A stretch of DNA of 64,000 nucleotides from Saprospiraceae bacterium (GTDB lineage: Bacteria; Bacteroidota; Bacteroidia; Chitinophagales; Saprospiraceae), in the NCBI GenBank assembly GCA_016715965.1, contig JADJXG010000001.1, forward strand, positions 2,237,501 through 2,301,500, read 5' to 3'. Shown here piece after piece: positions 9,334 to 18,888 of the stretch. A program made the position numbers and the translations under genes. The notes under the pieces are model-generated. The model ran no database searches and was not told the origin of the DNA. It was given only the letters and a program-made list of their open reading frames with translations. Positions within the stretch are counted from its first letter, which is position 1. The number at the start of each line of letters is the position of its first letter.

Positions 9334-11934
9334 TTAAATCCCAGTTTTTACAACCTTGTAATTATTTATTTTTTCTCCATCTTTAATCCTAATCAGGTAA
9401 GTAGAGTTTTTCAATTCATTTGTTTCCAGCTGAATCGTATTAGGCCCCTTGAATACATGTTGTTTTGTATGAACGATGGTTTTGCCCAATAAATCAACAA
9501 TGTCAATCTGGAGTATTTTATCCGAGACACTGTTGTAATCCATCCACAATTGTTGGGTAAATGGATTGGGATAAACCTGGGTCCATTCCTCAATGCCCTG
9601 GTTGGGGTCACCAATCAGTGTTCCCGGTACTTTTAGATTTAAAGTGTAATCTTCTACTTCTCCATAAGAGAAGTTACCGCAAGGATTCGGATAACCACCA
9701 TAACGGACAGACACTCTCAACCTGACTTGTGCAGTGGCTGCTCCGGAAGGAACGGTAAAAGTCCTTGAAAGCAAACTGGTGCTTGCCGAAGCACTGGATA
9801 GAATCTGTTCACCCGCATCTGCAAAATCTCCGTCATTGTTAAAATCAATCCAGGCTCTCCAATACAAAGTTCCCGAACTTCCCGTAGTACCCGCTTGATA
9901 ATTTAAGGTATAACTGGTGCCTTTGGTGAGATCTGTTACCATTGCACTGCCATCATAGTAACCTCCATCTTTACCTGAAATCCTGTCAATGGTTCCAATT
10001 TTAACTCTGGCCAACCATTCATAATTGGCATTGTTTCCTTTGGAAGTACAATAGCCTGAACTTAAAGTGGTAAAACTTAAAACTGAAGTAAAAGCTCCGG
10101 TGGTGCCACCACATACAGCCTGAACCCTGATATTATAAGTGGTAGAAGCAGTGAGGTTTGTCAAGTTAACTGAAGTAGTGGGTACATTTGCTTGCTGCCA
10201 GGTTTGTGAAGTGCTAACTTTGTACTGAAAGTTGTAGGAATTTGCACCGCTGACGGCCCCCCAGCTTAAGGTAGCAGAACTGGAAGTAATATTGCTTGCA
10301 GTCAAATTGGTAGGTGTTCCGCAACCGCCTCCTCCACTGGTTGTAAAATTTACCTGAGTAGAATAGGCACTTTCTGTTCCAGAGCAAACTGCTTTCACCC
10401 TTGTATTATAGGTGGTGGATGAAGTTAATCCGGTCATGTTGTAGCCTGTGGTCGTTACAGTAACTTGCGTCCAGTTAGGATCTGTTGATTTTTTATACTC
10501 AAATTTATAGGATGTTGCGCCACTCACTGAGTTCCATCCCGCATTGGCAGAAGTAGAAGTGATATTGCTGATATTCAATCCTGTAGGGGCAGAACAAGAT
10601 CCACCTCCACCACCACAACTGGTGCCAAGACAAGTGACTGCTCCTACCCTCGATCTGATTTTATCCCCAGGCAAAGGGCCGAATCCATTGTTAAAATTAA
10701 TTCCGTATTGTGTCAGGTGGCAATAGCTCATGATTGTACCACCATTGCTGGGAGGGGGGCCAGGTTGACAGCTTCCCTCCGGCGTGTAACAATTGTCAAT
10801 GGCTCCTCCTGCCCAACCACACCACTGGGTATGATTGGAACCGATGTTATGCCCCATCTCATGGGTCATTACCTCCACTGTCCAGGAGTAGGTCGGAACA
10901 TTGGAATAAGAGGAAGAAATATTGCTGTAGGCATATTTGTAACTGGTGCATAAGACATTTAACCAGGCTACTCCGCCAATATTTTGTCCACCCAGTGCTG
11001 CCAAGTGGGCCAAATCCCCATTGAAGCTAGGCCTTGTACTTCTGAACTGATTCAGGGCCGTTACGGAATTTGTTTTGCTGTATGGATCTGAAGAGGTCCA
11101 GACAAAAACTTCTGAAATCGTCGTGTTTATACTTTCATTGTTGTATAAGGTAGTTACATTGTTGTATACCGCAGTTATCCAATTCACTGTATTGGCGACT
11201 CCACCTTTGTTCTGATGCAGGGTATAATCACATTCGATATACACTCGAATACAATCACCTGGAGCGGATTCTCCATAATCCCCATCTCCATCTTCTTTAA
11301 ATGAATTTTCCAATTCATCTGCGCGACATTCAAAGCTTTTTTCCAAATAAATGTCCCGATCGTCATATATCAGAAGATAGTCTGGATGGCTAGCCGATGG
11401 TTGAAATACCAGATTGTATCCGTTCATGGACAACATCCCGATAATTTGATTTTCAAAAATACTGATAGAAGCATGCATCTGCATTTGACCTCTCAATACT
11501 CCATGAAAATAGCATCCTGGTTGGTAATCGATGAAACCCTGACTTGAACTGTTAACCACAAAATTTTGGTCGAGCAAATTATTCTTTATCAAATCAATTG
11601 TAAAGTCTTGGTTTCTGTAGTTAAATGTAAAACTGATTTGTTCTGGCTGCTCAAGCATTAGCTGTTGTATGGCCAACTTGTTTATTTTATAAGTCTCGGC
11701 TTTTCTGATGCCATATTTTTGAAGGTCTTCTTTTAGATGGGATGGAGTCAGGCCATTGAAATGATAAAAGGGAAGTTTAGATTCTCTAGCCAATCTTATT
11801 TTAGAAGCCAGAATTGATTCTGCCTGATCAAATATTGGAATCACCTGAGGATCTCCATTGCCCTGGGCGGTGGTTGCACTAAAGCTTGTAAAATACAATA
11901 AGGCGACCAACAGGCCTTTAAATGAATTTTTCAT
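9334..11934 (-). CDS. reprolysin-like zinc metalloprotease with FN3, GEVED and T9SS domains
   Basis: The 866-residue protein has a signal peptide, a propeptide-like region (25-210) and an M12B-type catalytic domain around 225-440. The zinc site HEMGHNIGSNH lies near residues 356-366 and the Met-turn is TIMSYCH. Two fibronectin type III domains follow (starting near 446 and 536, CSAPTGLNIS and CGTPTNLTAS). A GEVED-type domain ends with GEVEDYTL near 761. The last 75 residues (VYPNPFTQQL ... YLIRIKDGEKINNYKVV) are a type A T9SS sorting domain. It should be a secreted or surface endopeptidase. A promoter lies at 12014-12021 and the gene ends on the shared terminator. Confidence 0.93.
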   Translation of the reverse strand: MKNSFKGLLVALLYFTSFSATTAQGNGDPQVIPIFDQAESILASKIRLARESKLPFYHFNGLTPSHLKEDLQKYGIRKAETYKINKLAIQQLMLEQPEQISFTFNYRNQDFTIDLIKNNLLDQNFVVNSSSQGFIDYQPGCYFHGVLRGQMQMHASISIFENQIIGMLSMNGYNLVFQPSASHPDYLLIYDDRDIYLEKSFECRADELENSFKEDGDGDYGESAPGDCIRVYIECDYTLHQNKGGVANTVNWITAVYNNVTTLYNNESINTTISEVFVWTSSDPYSKTNSVTALNQFRSTRPSFNGDLAHLAALGGQNIGGVAWLNVLCTSYKYAYSNISSSYSNVPTYSWTVEVMTHEMGHNIGSNHTQWCGWAGGAIDNCYTPEGSCQPGPPPSNGGTIMSYCHLTQYGINFNNGFGPLPGDKIRSRVGAVTCLGTSCGGGGGSCSAPTGLNISNITSTSANAGWNSVSGATSYKFEYKKSTDPNWTQVTVTTTGYNMTGLTSSTTYNTRVKAVCSGTESAYSTQVNFTTSGGGGCGTPTNLTASNITSSSATLSWGAVSGANSYNFQYKVSTSQTWQQANVPTTSVNLTNLTASTTYNIRVQAVCGGTTGAFTSVLSFTTLSSGYCTSKGNNANYEWLARVKIGTIDRISGKDGGYYDGSAMVTDLTKGTSYTLNYQAGTTGSSGTLYWRAWIDFNNDGDFADAGEQILSSASASTSLLSRTFTVPSGAATAQVRLRVSVRYGGYPNPCGNFSYGEVEDYTLNLKVPGTLIGDPNQGIEEWTQVYPNPFTQQLWMDYNSVSDKILQIDIVDLLGKTIVHTKQHVFKGPNTIQLETNELKNSTYLIRIKDGEKINNYKVVKTGI

Positions 11935-12013
11935 AATGAAATAGTTTATTGAAAGAATACTAAAAAATTGAGTTTCGGAATGAACTCAGATATGTTTGGG
12001 CATTAAACTGATG

Positions 12014-12040
12014 CAAAGATAAGAAATCTTTTAAAACCAA
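12014..12040 (-). promoter_or_regulatory. promoter of the reprolysin-like metalloprotease gene
   Basis: CAAAGATA at 12014-12021 is TATCTTTG on the reverse strand (TAnnTTTG). CAA at 12038-12040 gives a TTG -33 element with a 16-nt spacer. The start codon lies about 80 nt downstream. Confidence 0.55.
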
Positions 12041-12042
12041 AA

Positions 12043-12066
12043 ACTCAGGGTTTTCCCTGATTTTTT
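12043..12066. terminator. short terminator hairpin downstream of valS
   Basis: CAGGG (12046-12050), loop TTTT, CCCTG (12055-12059), with T runs on the 3' side of both strands. It lies 125-145 nt beyond the valS stop and before the next promoter, so it separates the two reverse-strand transcripts. Confidence 0.6.
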
Positions 12067-12189
12067 GAAGCCTTGGGATGTTGTGACAGGATTAGGCTTT
12101 CTATCCAAACTAATATATAGAGGTTTGATCACTAGTATGATAAATATGGCGACTTTTATTAAATGTCGCTCTATTTTTCAAAAACTGGT

Positions 12190-14820
12190 TTATTTTAAAT
12201 TATCCAGACTTGATTTCAGAGCCTCAAGTCTCGTGATACCATCCTGTAGTTTTTGTCTTTCCTTTGAGATGAGATCTGTCGGAGCATTTGCCACAAATTT
12301 TTCATTCTCCAACTTTTTTCGGATGGATTGAACAAATCCCTCTGCATAATCAATTTCCTTGAGCAAAGTAGTTCTTTCCTGATCTTTGTTGATGACAATA
12401 GGCATGTGGAGATAATATTTATGACGGAGACCCATAAAAGCCTGACCCGAGGCTTCATTTTCCGCAATCTTTTCGAAAGATTCAATATTAGCCAACTTCT
12501 TTAAGACATCCTTTGCTCCTTGGATATCAAAGATGCCCGGCTCAGAGGAAGCAATCACATCCAATTTTAAGCTGACAACAGACTTGACTTGATGCTTATT
12601 TCGCAAATCCCTGATTTGTGTAATTACATGACGAATTTCTTTTACATGATCCAACATGGTTTGATCAATAGAATAGGCCTGTGGGTATATAGAAACCATA
12701 CAATCGTCACCAGCTTCCCGGATTCGAAGATTGTGCCAGATTTCTTCGGTAATAAATGGCATAAAAGGATGCAGAATACTACAAATTTTTTCGAAAATCA
12801 CGATAGTGCTCTGGTACACTTCAACTGCCATGCCTTCAGCTGATTTTGGTTTTATGGCCTCAAGATAAAATCCACAGAAGTCTTCCCAGATAAAAGAATA
12901 CAAGGTCTTCAATGCTTCTGACAATTTGAAGGAATCGATTGCCTGGTTGGTGTCTAAAATAATTTCCGAAAGTCGGTTACTCACCCAATTCATCATCAAA
13001 ATATCACCCTCATTGGCCAACTTCGATTCATCAGATGACCAAGATTTAACCAGTCTTTGAGCATTCCATAATTTATTGGAAAAATTTCTCCCTTGTTCGC
13101 AGAGTTTTTCATCAAACAACAAATCACCTCCAGCCGGGGAGCTGGCCAGCATTCCAAATCGCACACCATCTGCACCAAATTCATCCAAAAGGGCAAGCGC
13201 ATCTGGGGAATTTCCCAAAGACTTTGACATTTTGCGCCTCAGCTTGTCCCTGACCATTCCGGTAAAATATACTTTGTGAAAAGGTTTTTCACCCCTCCAT
13301 TCGTATCCAGCCATGATCATCCTGGCCACCCAAAGAAAAATAATGTCCCAACCCGTGACCAAGACAGAAGTGGGATAGTAGTAATCGAGTTCTTTTTGAT
13401 TTCTGAATCCATCAAATACAGAGATGGGCCAAAGCCATGAAGAAAACCATGTGTCTAATACATCGGCATCCTGTTTCAAATCGCTCAATTGAAGCAGAAC
13501 ATTTCCTGTTTTCTTTCTTGCATCACTCAAGGCTTCTTCGGCAGTTTCTGCCACAAATATTTTGTCCTGATAATACCAGGCAGGAATCTGATGTCCCCAC
13601 CAAAGTTGTCTGGAAATACACCAATCCCTGATGTTTTCCATCCAATGGCGATAGGTGTTTTGAAAATGCTCGGGAACAAATCCCACCTCACCATTGAGCA
13701 CAGCATCCAATGCAGGTTGTGCCATGGCTTTCATATCCACGTACCATTGCAAACTAAGTCTGGGTTCTACGACGGCATTTGTTCTTTCAGATCTTCCAAT
13801 GTTGGTGGTATAATCAGTTATTTTCTCCAAATGACCCGATTCTTCCAGAAGTTTTTTTACTTTTTTTCTCGCCACAAAGCGATCTTCTCCGATCAGAATT
13901 TGAGCAGTTGAATTTAAACTACCATCTTCATTCAAGATATCCACTATTTCCAAACCATGCCTTAGTCCTATTTCATAGTCATTTTGGTCATGGGCTGGAG
14001 TTACTTTGAGGGCTCCGGTGCCAAACTCCCGATCGACGTAATCATCCAATATGACAGGTATGGCCTTTTCAATAAGCGGAATCAATACTTTTTTTCCATG
14101 AAATGAAAGGTATCTTTCATCAAGAGGGTGCACAGCGATGGCGCTATCCGCCATAATGGTCTCAGGCCTTTGGGTAGCAATGGTCAAAAACTGATTGGGG
14201 TCCTCTTCCATTGGGTATCTGATGTAAAATAGCTGGGCATTTTCTTCTTTGTACAAGACCTCCTCTGATGACAAAACCGTTTTTGCTTCAGGATCCCAAT
14301 TGATCATTCGATTTCCCCTGTACAGTTTGCCTTTTCGATAAAGATCAACAAATACTTTAATGACGGCATCAGATCTGCTTTCATCCATCGTAAATGCGGT
14401 GCGGGACCAATCACAGGAAGCGCCTAGTCTTCTCAATTGGTTTAGAATGATGCCTCCGTATTTGTCCTTCCACTCAAAAGCATAATTCAAAAACTGTTCT
14501 CTGCTGAGATCACTTTTTTTGATGCCTTTTTCTCTGAGCATTTGGACCACTTTGGCTTCTGTAGCAATAGAGGCGTGATCGGTTCCGGGGACCCAGCAAG
14601 CATTTTTTCCTTGCAACCTGGCTCTGCGAATTAATATATCTTGGATGGTATTGTTGAGGATATGACCCATGTGCAGAATTCCTGTGATATTGGGCGGCGG
14701 AATTACGATGGTGAATGCTTCCCTGTGGTCGGGTACCGATTTAAAATAATCGCTTTTTTCCCAATGAAGATACCATTTGTCTTCTTTTTCTGCGGGGCTA
14801 TACCGGCTTTCTAGGTTCAT
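12190..14820 (-). CDS. valS: valine--tRNA ligase
   Basis: The 876-residue class I synthetase carries the HIGH-type motif in PPPNITGILHMGH near residue 51 and KMSKSLGNS near 530. Between them lie the CP1 editing domain (ATQRPETIMADSAIAVHP) and ARMIMAGYEW. The anticodon-binding domain and the C-terminal coiled coil (ERTTLLKEIDYAEG to the end) are present, so the gene is full length. It charges tRNA-Val and edits mischarged Thr in the cytoplasm. The stop of the upstream histidine-phosphatase-like gene is 3 bp before its ATG, so the two are probably cotranscribed. Confidence 0.97.
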   Translation of the reverse strand: MNLESRYSPAEKEDKWYLHWEKSDYFKSVPDHREAFTIVIPPPNITGILHMGHILNNTIQDILIRRARLQGKNACWVPGTDHASIATEAKVVQMLREKGIKKSDLSREQFLNYAFEWKDKYGGIILNQLRRLGASCDWSRTAFTMDESRSDAVIKVFVDLYRKGKLYRGNRMINWDPEAKTVLSSEEVLYKEENAQLFYIRYPMEEDPNQFLTIATQRPETIMADSAIAVHPLDERYLSFHGKKVLIPLIEKAIPVILDDYVDREFGTGALKVTPAHDQNDYEIGLRHGLEIVDILNEDGSLNSTAQILIGEDRFVARKKVKKLLEESGHLEKITDYTTNIGRSERTNAVVEPRLSLQWYVDMKAMAQPALDAVLNGEVGFVPEHFQNTYRHWMENIRDWCISRQLWWGHQIPAWYYQDKIFVAETAEEALSDARKKTGNVLLQLSDLKQDADVLDTWFSSWLWPISVFDGFRNQKELDYYYPTSVLVTGWDIIFLWVARMIMAGYEWRGEKPFHKVYFTGMVRDKLRRKMSKSLGNSPDALALLDEFGADGVRFGMLASSPAGGDLLFDEKLCEQGRNFSNKLWNAQRLVKSWSSDESKLANEGDILMMNWVSNRLSEIILDTNQAIDSFKLSEALKTLYSFIWEDFCGFYLEAIKPKSAEGMAVEVYQSTIVIFEKICSILHPFMPFITEEIWHNLRIREAGDDCMVSIYPQAYSIDQTMLDHVKEIRHVITQIRDLRNKHQVKSVVSLKLDVIASSEPGIFDIQGAKDVLKKLANIESFEKIAENEASGQAFMGLRHKYYLHMPIVINKDQERTTLLKEIDYAEGFVQSIRKKLENEKFVANAPTDLISKERQKLQDGITRLEALKSSLDNLK

Positions 14821-14823
14821 CGA

Positions 14824-15414
14824 CTACCTGATCTTGTATTTAAATTTGTGCAGCAAGGCCTGCTGGCCAGCTTTTCTTTCCAGAATATAAATCATATCCG
14901 TTGGTTGCGAGCTTAAAATTTCTGTGTGTTCAGTACCTAGTAGGTATCGGAGAATTTGAGGGAAGGTCTGTATCTGGACCACCATGACTAGCTCATCTGG
15001 TATGGACAAATCCAATTGTTTGAACAAACTTTTTAAATCTGCTTGATCGTAGAGGCTGACTTCGGCCTTCCTTGAATTTGTCAAGGGTTCAAGCGTCAAA
15101 ACATTTTTTCTAAATGGAGTGGAAAAGTACTTTTCAAATTCTACATTTTTAAGAAGATTCATCAACTGGATGGCCCTCCATCGACCATCTGTACTCAAAC
15201 CGGGATCCAGTCCTATTTCATCCTGTTCAGCATGGAAAACCATAAATATCGTCTGCACTGAAGCAGATTCAAGTCCTTTTAAGCGCAAAGAATCCAAACC
15301 ATCATTCAAGATCAGGAAAGGTGGCCGTATAGCTGTCAGGTAAGGGTAATTGTCTTGAGCCTCAGCAAAAGTTTGCGAAAAGAACAAAAGGAATACAATA
15401 GAGAATATCCTCAT
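14824..15414 (-). CDS. exported histidine-phosphatase-like protein, probably catalytically dead
   Basis: The 196-residue protein has a signal peptide (to FAEAQD). The rest follows the histidine-phosphatase (phosphoglycerate-mutase-like) layout: LSTDGRWRAIQL matches the usual LT..G..QA..L, and FSTPFRKNVLTLEPL matches the SP..R...TA.. segment. The catalytic RHG motif, however, is FHA (VFHAEQDE) and the second catalytic His segment is VVQIQTF. Loss of the RHG arginine and glycine and of the second histidine suggests a pseudoenzyme. It is followed by valS after 3 bp. Confidence 0.65.
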   Translation of the reverse strand: MRIFSIVFLLFFSQTFAEAQDNYPYLTAIRPPFLILNDGLDSLRLKGLESASVQTIFMVFHAEQDEIGLDPGLSTDGRWRAIQLMNLLKNVEFEKYFSTPFRKNVLTLEPLTNSRKAEVSLYDQADLKSLFKQLDLSIPDELVMVVQIQTFPQILRYLLGTEHTEILSSQPTDMIYILERKAGQQALLHKFKYKIR

Positions 15415-15433
15415 GGGCTAAAAAATTGCAACA

Positions 15434-15441
15434 CAAAGATA
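15434..15441 (-). promoter_or_regulatory. -7 box upstream of the phosphatase-like gene and valS
   Basis: CAAAGATA reads TATCTTTG on the reverse strand, 20 nt upstream of the ATG at 15414. No clear -33 TTG was found at the usual spacing. Confidence 0.45.
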
Positions 15442-15602
15442 ATATCAACACAATGCTTGTTTGCCGCTTAACAGGGAATTAACGTCAGAATAAAAGCAAT
15501 GGGATCATTTGTTTTTCATTTTTCAATCAAACAAATTTTTAACAATTTCAGTATTTTACATATTATAAAAAAAATTATGTGAATTTATCTGATTTGGATA
15601 AA

Positions 15603-15629
15603 TTGCAAATATTGAGGACCCTAAGTTTG
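15603..15629 (+). promoter_or_regulatory. promoter of the barrel-like protein gene
   Basis: TTG at 15603-15605, then 16 nt, then TAAGTTTG at 15622-15629 (TAnnTTTG). The ATG is at 15656. Confidence 0.55.
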
Positions 15630-15655
15630 TCTCATTATTCACAATTTGATTAAAG

Positions 15656-16504
15656 ATGAAAAACACTACACTTTTTGCAATTTTGACCATGCTGTACGCT
15701 GCATCAATGACAGGACAAAAGCTTGAAATGGGAACAAACCAACCATTACAAAATACCAGCGTTCAATTGAAGCGCTCTCTTGGATTGTTATATCATTCTG
15801 GATCCTTTGCTTCTGATCCCAGTAAAAACAATTCCATTTATCAAAGCAAAATTAGTCCTGGTTTTACCTATCTAGGTGCAGTCTATGGTTACCAATACAA
15901 ACCATCAAGATCCTGGCAATTCATTTTCAATATCAATACTCAAAGAGATTTGGACAAAAAACCCAGAATGGGAGACAATATTCGAATTGATACGACGATT
16001 CATACCTCGGACGTTTGGCTTTTTTTCTTTCCTCTTATTGATGAAAGGGCCCCAACCAAGTCTCAGTTTGAGTCAATTCGATACTTTACACGCGGTGGAT
16101 TTCAATTTCAAATTAATCACCGAAAGGAATTTATGCAGAACAATTTCCATACTTTTCTTCAAGTAGGTGTAACCTACGAACAATTGTACTTGTATAAATC
16201 TAAATATACTTTTTTTGGGGAAATTAAAGATATAGGAGGTACCTCAACCATTGGATTTCCATTTTTCTTTGGATCTTCAGATATTTATCACGTGAAAGGT
16301 ACTTCATACTACAGCGAGAAAAAAATAACCAAAGAGTTGTTTTCATTTGCATTGGCTTCGGGTTTGAATTTTAAATTAAAACGTCATTTTTATCTTGACT
16401 TTGGAGGAAATCTTAAAATTAATTTTTCTACCTCACGCTTTACAGAAGTTCCTTATCGATTTATTAATGCCAATTTGTTTGCGACGATTGGAAAATACTT
16501 CTAA
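15656..16504 (+). CDS. exported protein, likely outer-membrane beta-barrel, function unknown
   Basis: The 282-residue protein has a Sec signal (MKNTTLFAILTMLYAASMTGQ). The mature part alternates polar and hydrophobic residues with many aromatics (FHTFLQVGVTYEQLYLY, HFYLDFGGNLKINF), and the chain ends in ...ATIGKYF. A terminal Phe is typical of outer-membrane barrels. I do not recognise a family. It stands alone between two reverse-strand genes and has its own promoter. Confidence 0.65.
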   Translation: MKNTTLFAILTMLYAASMTGQKLEMGTNQPLQNTSVQLKRSLGLLYHSGSFASDPSKNNSIYQSKISPGFTYLGAVYGYQYKPSRSWQFIFNINTQRDLDKKPRMGDNIRIDTTIHTSDVWLFFFPLIDERAPTKSQFESIRYFTRGGFQFQINHRKEFMQNNFHTFLQVGVTYEQLYLYKSKYTFFGEIKDIGGTSTIGFPFFFGSSDIYHVKGTSYYSEKKITKELFSFALASGLNFKLKRHFYLDFGGNLKINFSTSRFTEVPYRFINANLFATIGKYF

Positions 16505-16634
16505 GTGGAAATGCTTTTTTTGGTTCATCTTCCTAAGTCAACTATTCTAATAATTCAATTGACTTGCTGAAGTCTGCATTTCAAGTAAGATTGGGCAAAA
16601 TTTTTAAAAACCATGTTAATTTAACAAGAATGAT

Positions 16635-18710
16635 TTATTCTTTCACAAAGGTCTTATGAAGGACTTGCTGATTTTCCAATGTTATTTTTAGGCCATAAAA
16701 CCCGGAATGCAAATTGGCCGGAATCGCCAATTGATTTTTCATGTTCTGTCCTTTTATTTTGTGAACCAATCGACCTGCTGCATCAAAAACTTCCAGTTGC
16801 TGAATGATAATTTCCGGATGGCTAAGCTGAATTTGAATCCAATCTTTTACAGGATTGGGGCTTATTTTTAGCTCGATCGATTCAGCTTCTTTGATAGGGT
16901 TTTGATCATGACTCACAATACAAATACCTGGTAAGTTTTGATCCATCCAATCCATTCGTCTGAACAACCAATTCTTTAGTTCAATGATTTCTGCGTTTAA
17001 GTTGCCGGGCAATGGATCGGGATTTGGCCATATATAACAACCAAGGATGGACCAGATGTCAAAATTCTCAATCAAAGAAGCTTGTATTTCATCTATATAT
17101 TGGTCAATTAATTGATTGAGATTTTCATTGCTCCAGCTATTTGCTCTAAGCTTTTTGTATTCGCATTGAAGGGCATTCACAAACAAACTATCTGCCAACA
17201 ATTTATTCCACCAGAAGGGAATCTGCCAGTGATCGCCAGGGCAAATATTTCCGAAGTCAAATGCCCATCCAGTTACTTTTTGGCCATCACAATAGTTGAT
17301 GTTTCCAAATGCAATGTCATAATCCCATGGTGGGCCAATGTGGAGTTTGTTTCCCTTTGTGTCTTTGGTTTTGTAAAGAAATGTACTCAATCGGTACCCA
17401 TCCGTATTTCTGCTGATTTCATTCAAAAGTAAATAGTGAATAAAAGATGGCTCATCCGCAAATTTTCTCCAGCCGGAATCCCTTTGATTCAAAGGACCTT
17501 CCATTAGACTGGTTTCAAACAATCGGACAAATTCTTCAATGTATTTTTTCTGAGCATCTTTAATGTTCTCTTCACTTGGATAATGATACTGGTAATAAAT
17601 AGTTTGGTTGTTTGGATGTACGGGTGGAGGATATTTTGAAACCCACCCCGCCCCGGAACCACCTGTGGATTTGTCTATTTTGAGTATATACCCACCTGTC
17701 AGATCGGATCCTGCAGTGTCTGTTTCAGTCAATTTTGAAATGTCCACCCTTTGATCGTCTTGTTTGATTTTTTCCATTAATACATACAATCCCTGATGCT
17801 CCTCATCGATCACCAACTCCACAAATCTCGTTCGGCTGGCATAACGTCCAAGACCTCGATACAAATGATAAGCAAGAACATTGTTTAAAAAACTTTTGTC
17901 TGTGAAATTGGCGCTGAGGATCCAATCACTTTCTGCCGGCATCCCAAGCATTCCAATTTTTTTATCTTCTCCTAAACTGTCCACAAACTCAAAACCAAAT
18001 GATTTTTTTGGAAACCATTGACTGCTGGATCCTCTGATTTCAATGCCAATATCGTGGGCCCATTGGGGAGGATCATTAAAATGATTGCCCTCCTGCAGGT
18101 CCTTGTCAATGAGCTCAAGCTGTACAATCCTCTTGGGATGATCCACAATTCTTTGCCCTTTTGTGTTGATTTTAAGAATGGGCAATGCAGTCTTTTTAAA
18201 TGGAGGAGCCGGTTTGGGTGGATTTTTTCCAAACTGGATCGACCAGGAAATCAAATGACCCTGCACGCCAACAAATGGATCATAGATCCTCATTTTCCAA
18301 ATGCCATTGGATTTACCTCCATCGTTCAGTTTACCAATATTGCTCAGCGCGCGGTGGGTCCCGGAATAAGGCCCCCAACCAAATCCGATGTATTGTCGGG
18401 CACTTGAGTTGAGGCATACATTGCAGTTGGCACCGTTTAATCCGTTGGCAAGATTCAATTTTTTACCTTCGGGAGAAATCAATTCAACCTTGATTTGACT
18501 TAAATCTCCATGTTGAATTTGAAAACAAACCTGAATGAGTCCAAAACTTTCATTCAAATACATGGAATCCAATTGACTTACGCTTATCTCAAAGTCAGTA
18601 AATTGATTGTTCCCTTCTGCAACAATACCTCCGTCATTTGAGCTGAATATCTGCCCATTGAGAATTTTTGTAGCACTTAAAATTAAAACAATCAGTAAAA
18701 TACGTTTCAT
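16635..18710 (-). CDS. CotH-family protein with P-domain and T9SS sorting domain
   Basis: The 691-residue protein has a signal peptide, then a proprotein-convertase P-like domain (about 20-165, ending WKMRIYDPFVG...WSIQFG). Next is a CotH domain (about 185-580) with RGSSSQWFPKKSFGFE, ANFTDKSFLNN, EEHQGLYVLMEKIKQD and GPPWDYDIAFGN. CotH proteins are atypical kinases that phosphorylate proteins on Ser; the WDYDIAFGN segment is the expected metal/ATP site. Residues about 605-691 form a type A T9SS sorting domain (SPNPVKDWIQI). A secreted CotH fused to a T9SS signal is common in Bacteroidota, but its substrate is unknown. Confidence 0.9.
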   Translation of the reverse strand: MKRILLIVLILSATKILNGQIFSSNDGGIVAEGNNQFTDFEISVSQLDSMYLNESFGLIQVCFQIQHGDLSQIKVELISPEGKKLNLANGLNGANCNVCLNSSARQYIGFGWGPYSGTHRALSNIGKLNDGGKSNGIWKMRIYDPFVGVQGHLISWSIQFGKNPPKPAPPFKKTALPILKINTKGQRIVDHPKRIVQLELIDKDLQEGNHFNDPPQWAHDIGIEIRGSSSQWFPKKSFGFEFVDSLGEDKKIGMLGMPAESDWILSANFTDKSFLNNVLAYHLYRGLGRYASRTRFVELVIDEEHQGLYVLMEKIKQDDQRVDISKLTETDTAGSDLTGGYILKIDKSTGGSGAGWVSKYPPPVHPNNQTIYYQYHYPSEENIKDAQKKYIEEFVRLFETSLMEGPLNQRDSGWRKFADEPSFIHYLLLNEISRNTDGYRLSTFLYKTKDTKGNKLHIGPPWDYDIAFGNINYCDGQKVTGWAFDFGNICPGDHWQIPFWWNKLLADSLFVNALQCEYKKLRANSWSNENLNQLIDQYIDEIQASLIENFDIWSILGCYIWPNPDPLPGNLNAEIIELKNWLFRRMDWMDQNLPGICIVSHDQNPIKEAESIELKISPNPVKDWIQIQLSHPEIIIQQLEVFDAAGRLVHKIKGQNMKNQLAIPANLHSGFYGLKITLENQQVLHKTFVKE

Positions 18711-18730
18711 CCAACTAGCTAATTTTGTTT

Positions 18731-18738
18731 CAAAATTA
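18731..18738 (-). promoter_or_regulatory. candidate -7 box of the CotH-family gene
   Basis: CAAAATTA reads TAATTTTG on the reverse strand, 20 nt upstream of the ATG. The -33 element was not clear. Confidence 0.35.
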
Positions 18739-18888
18739 AGGAAAATTCTGTCATCCGGTTCAAGTCTTATGAATTATATCATTTTAGTTAGACAGTTTGT
18801 CTTAAATTGCTGGCTGATTGATAAAATGAATTATTTTTTGAAATGCAATTACATCTTTCTGATTTTATAAAATTAAACCAATCCATTC

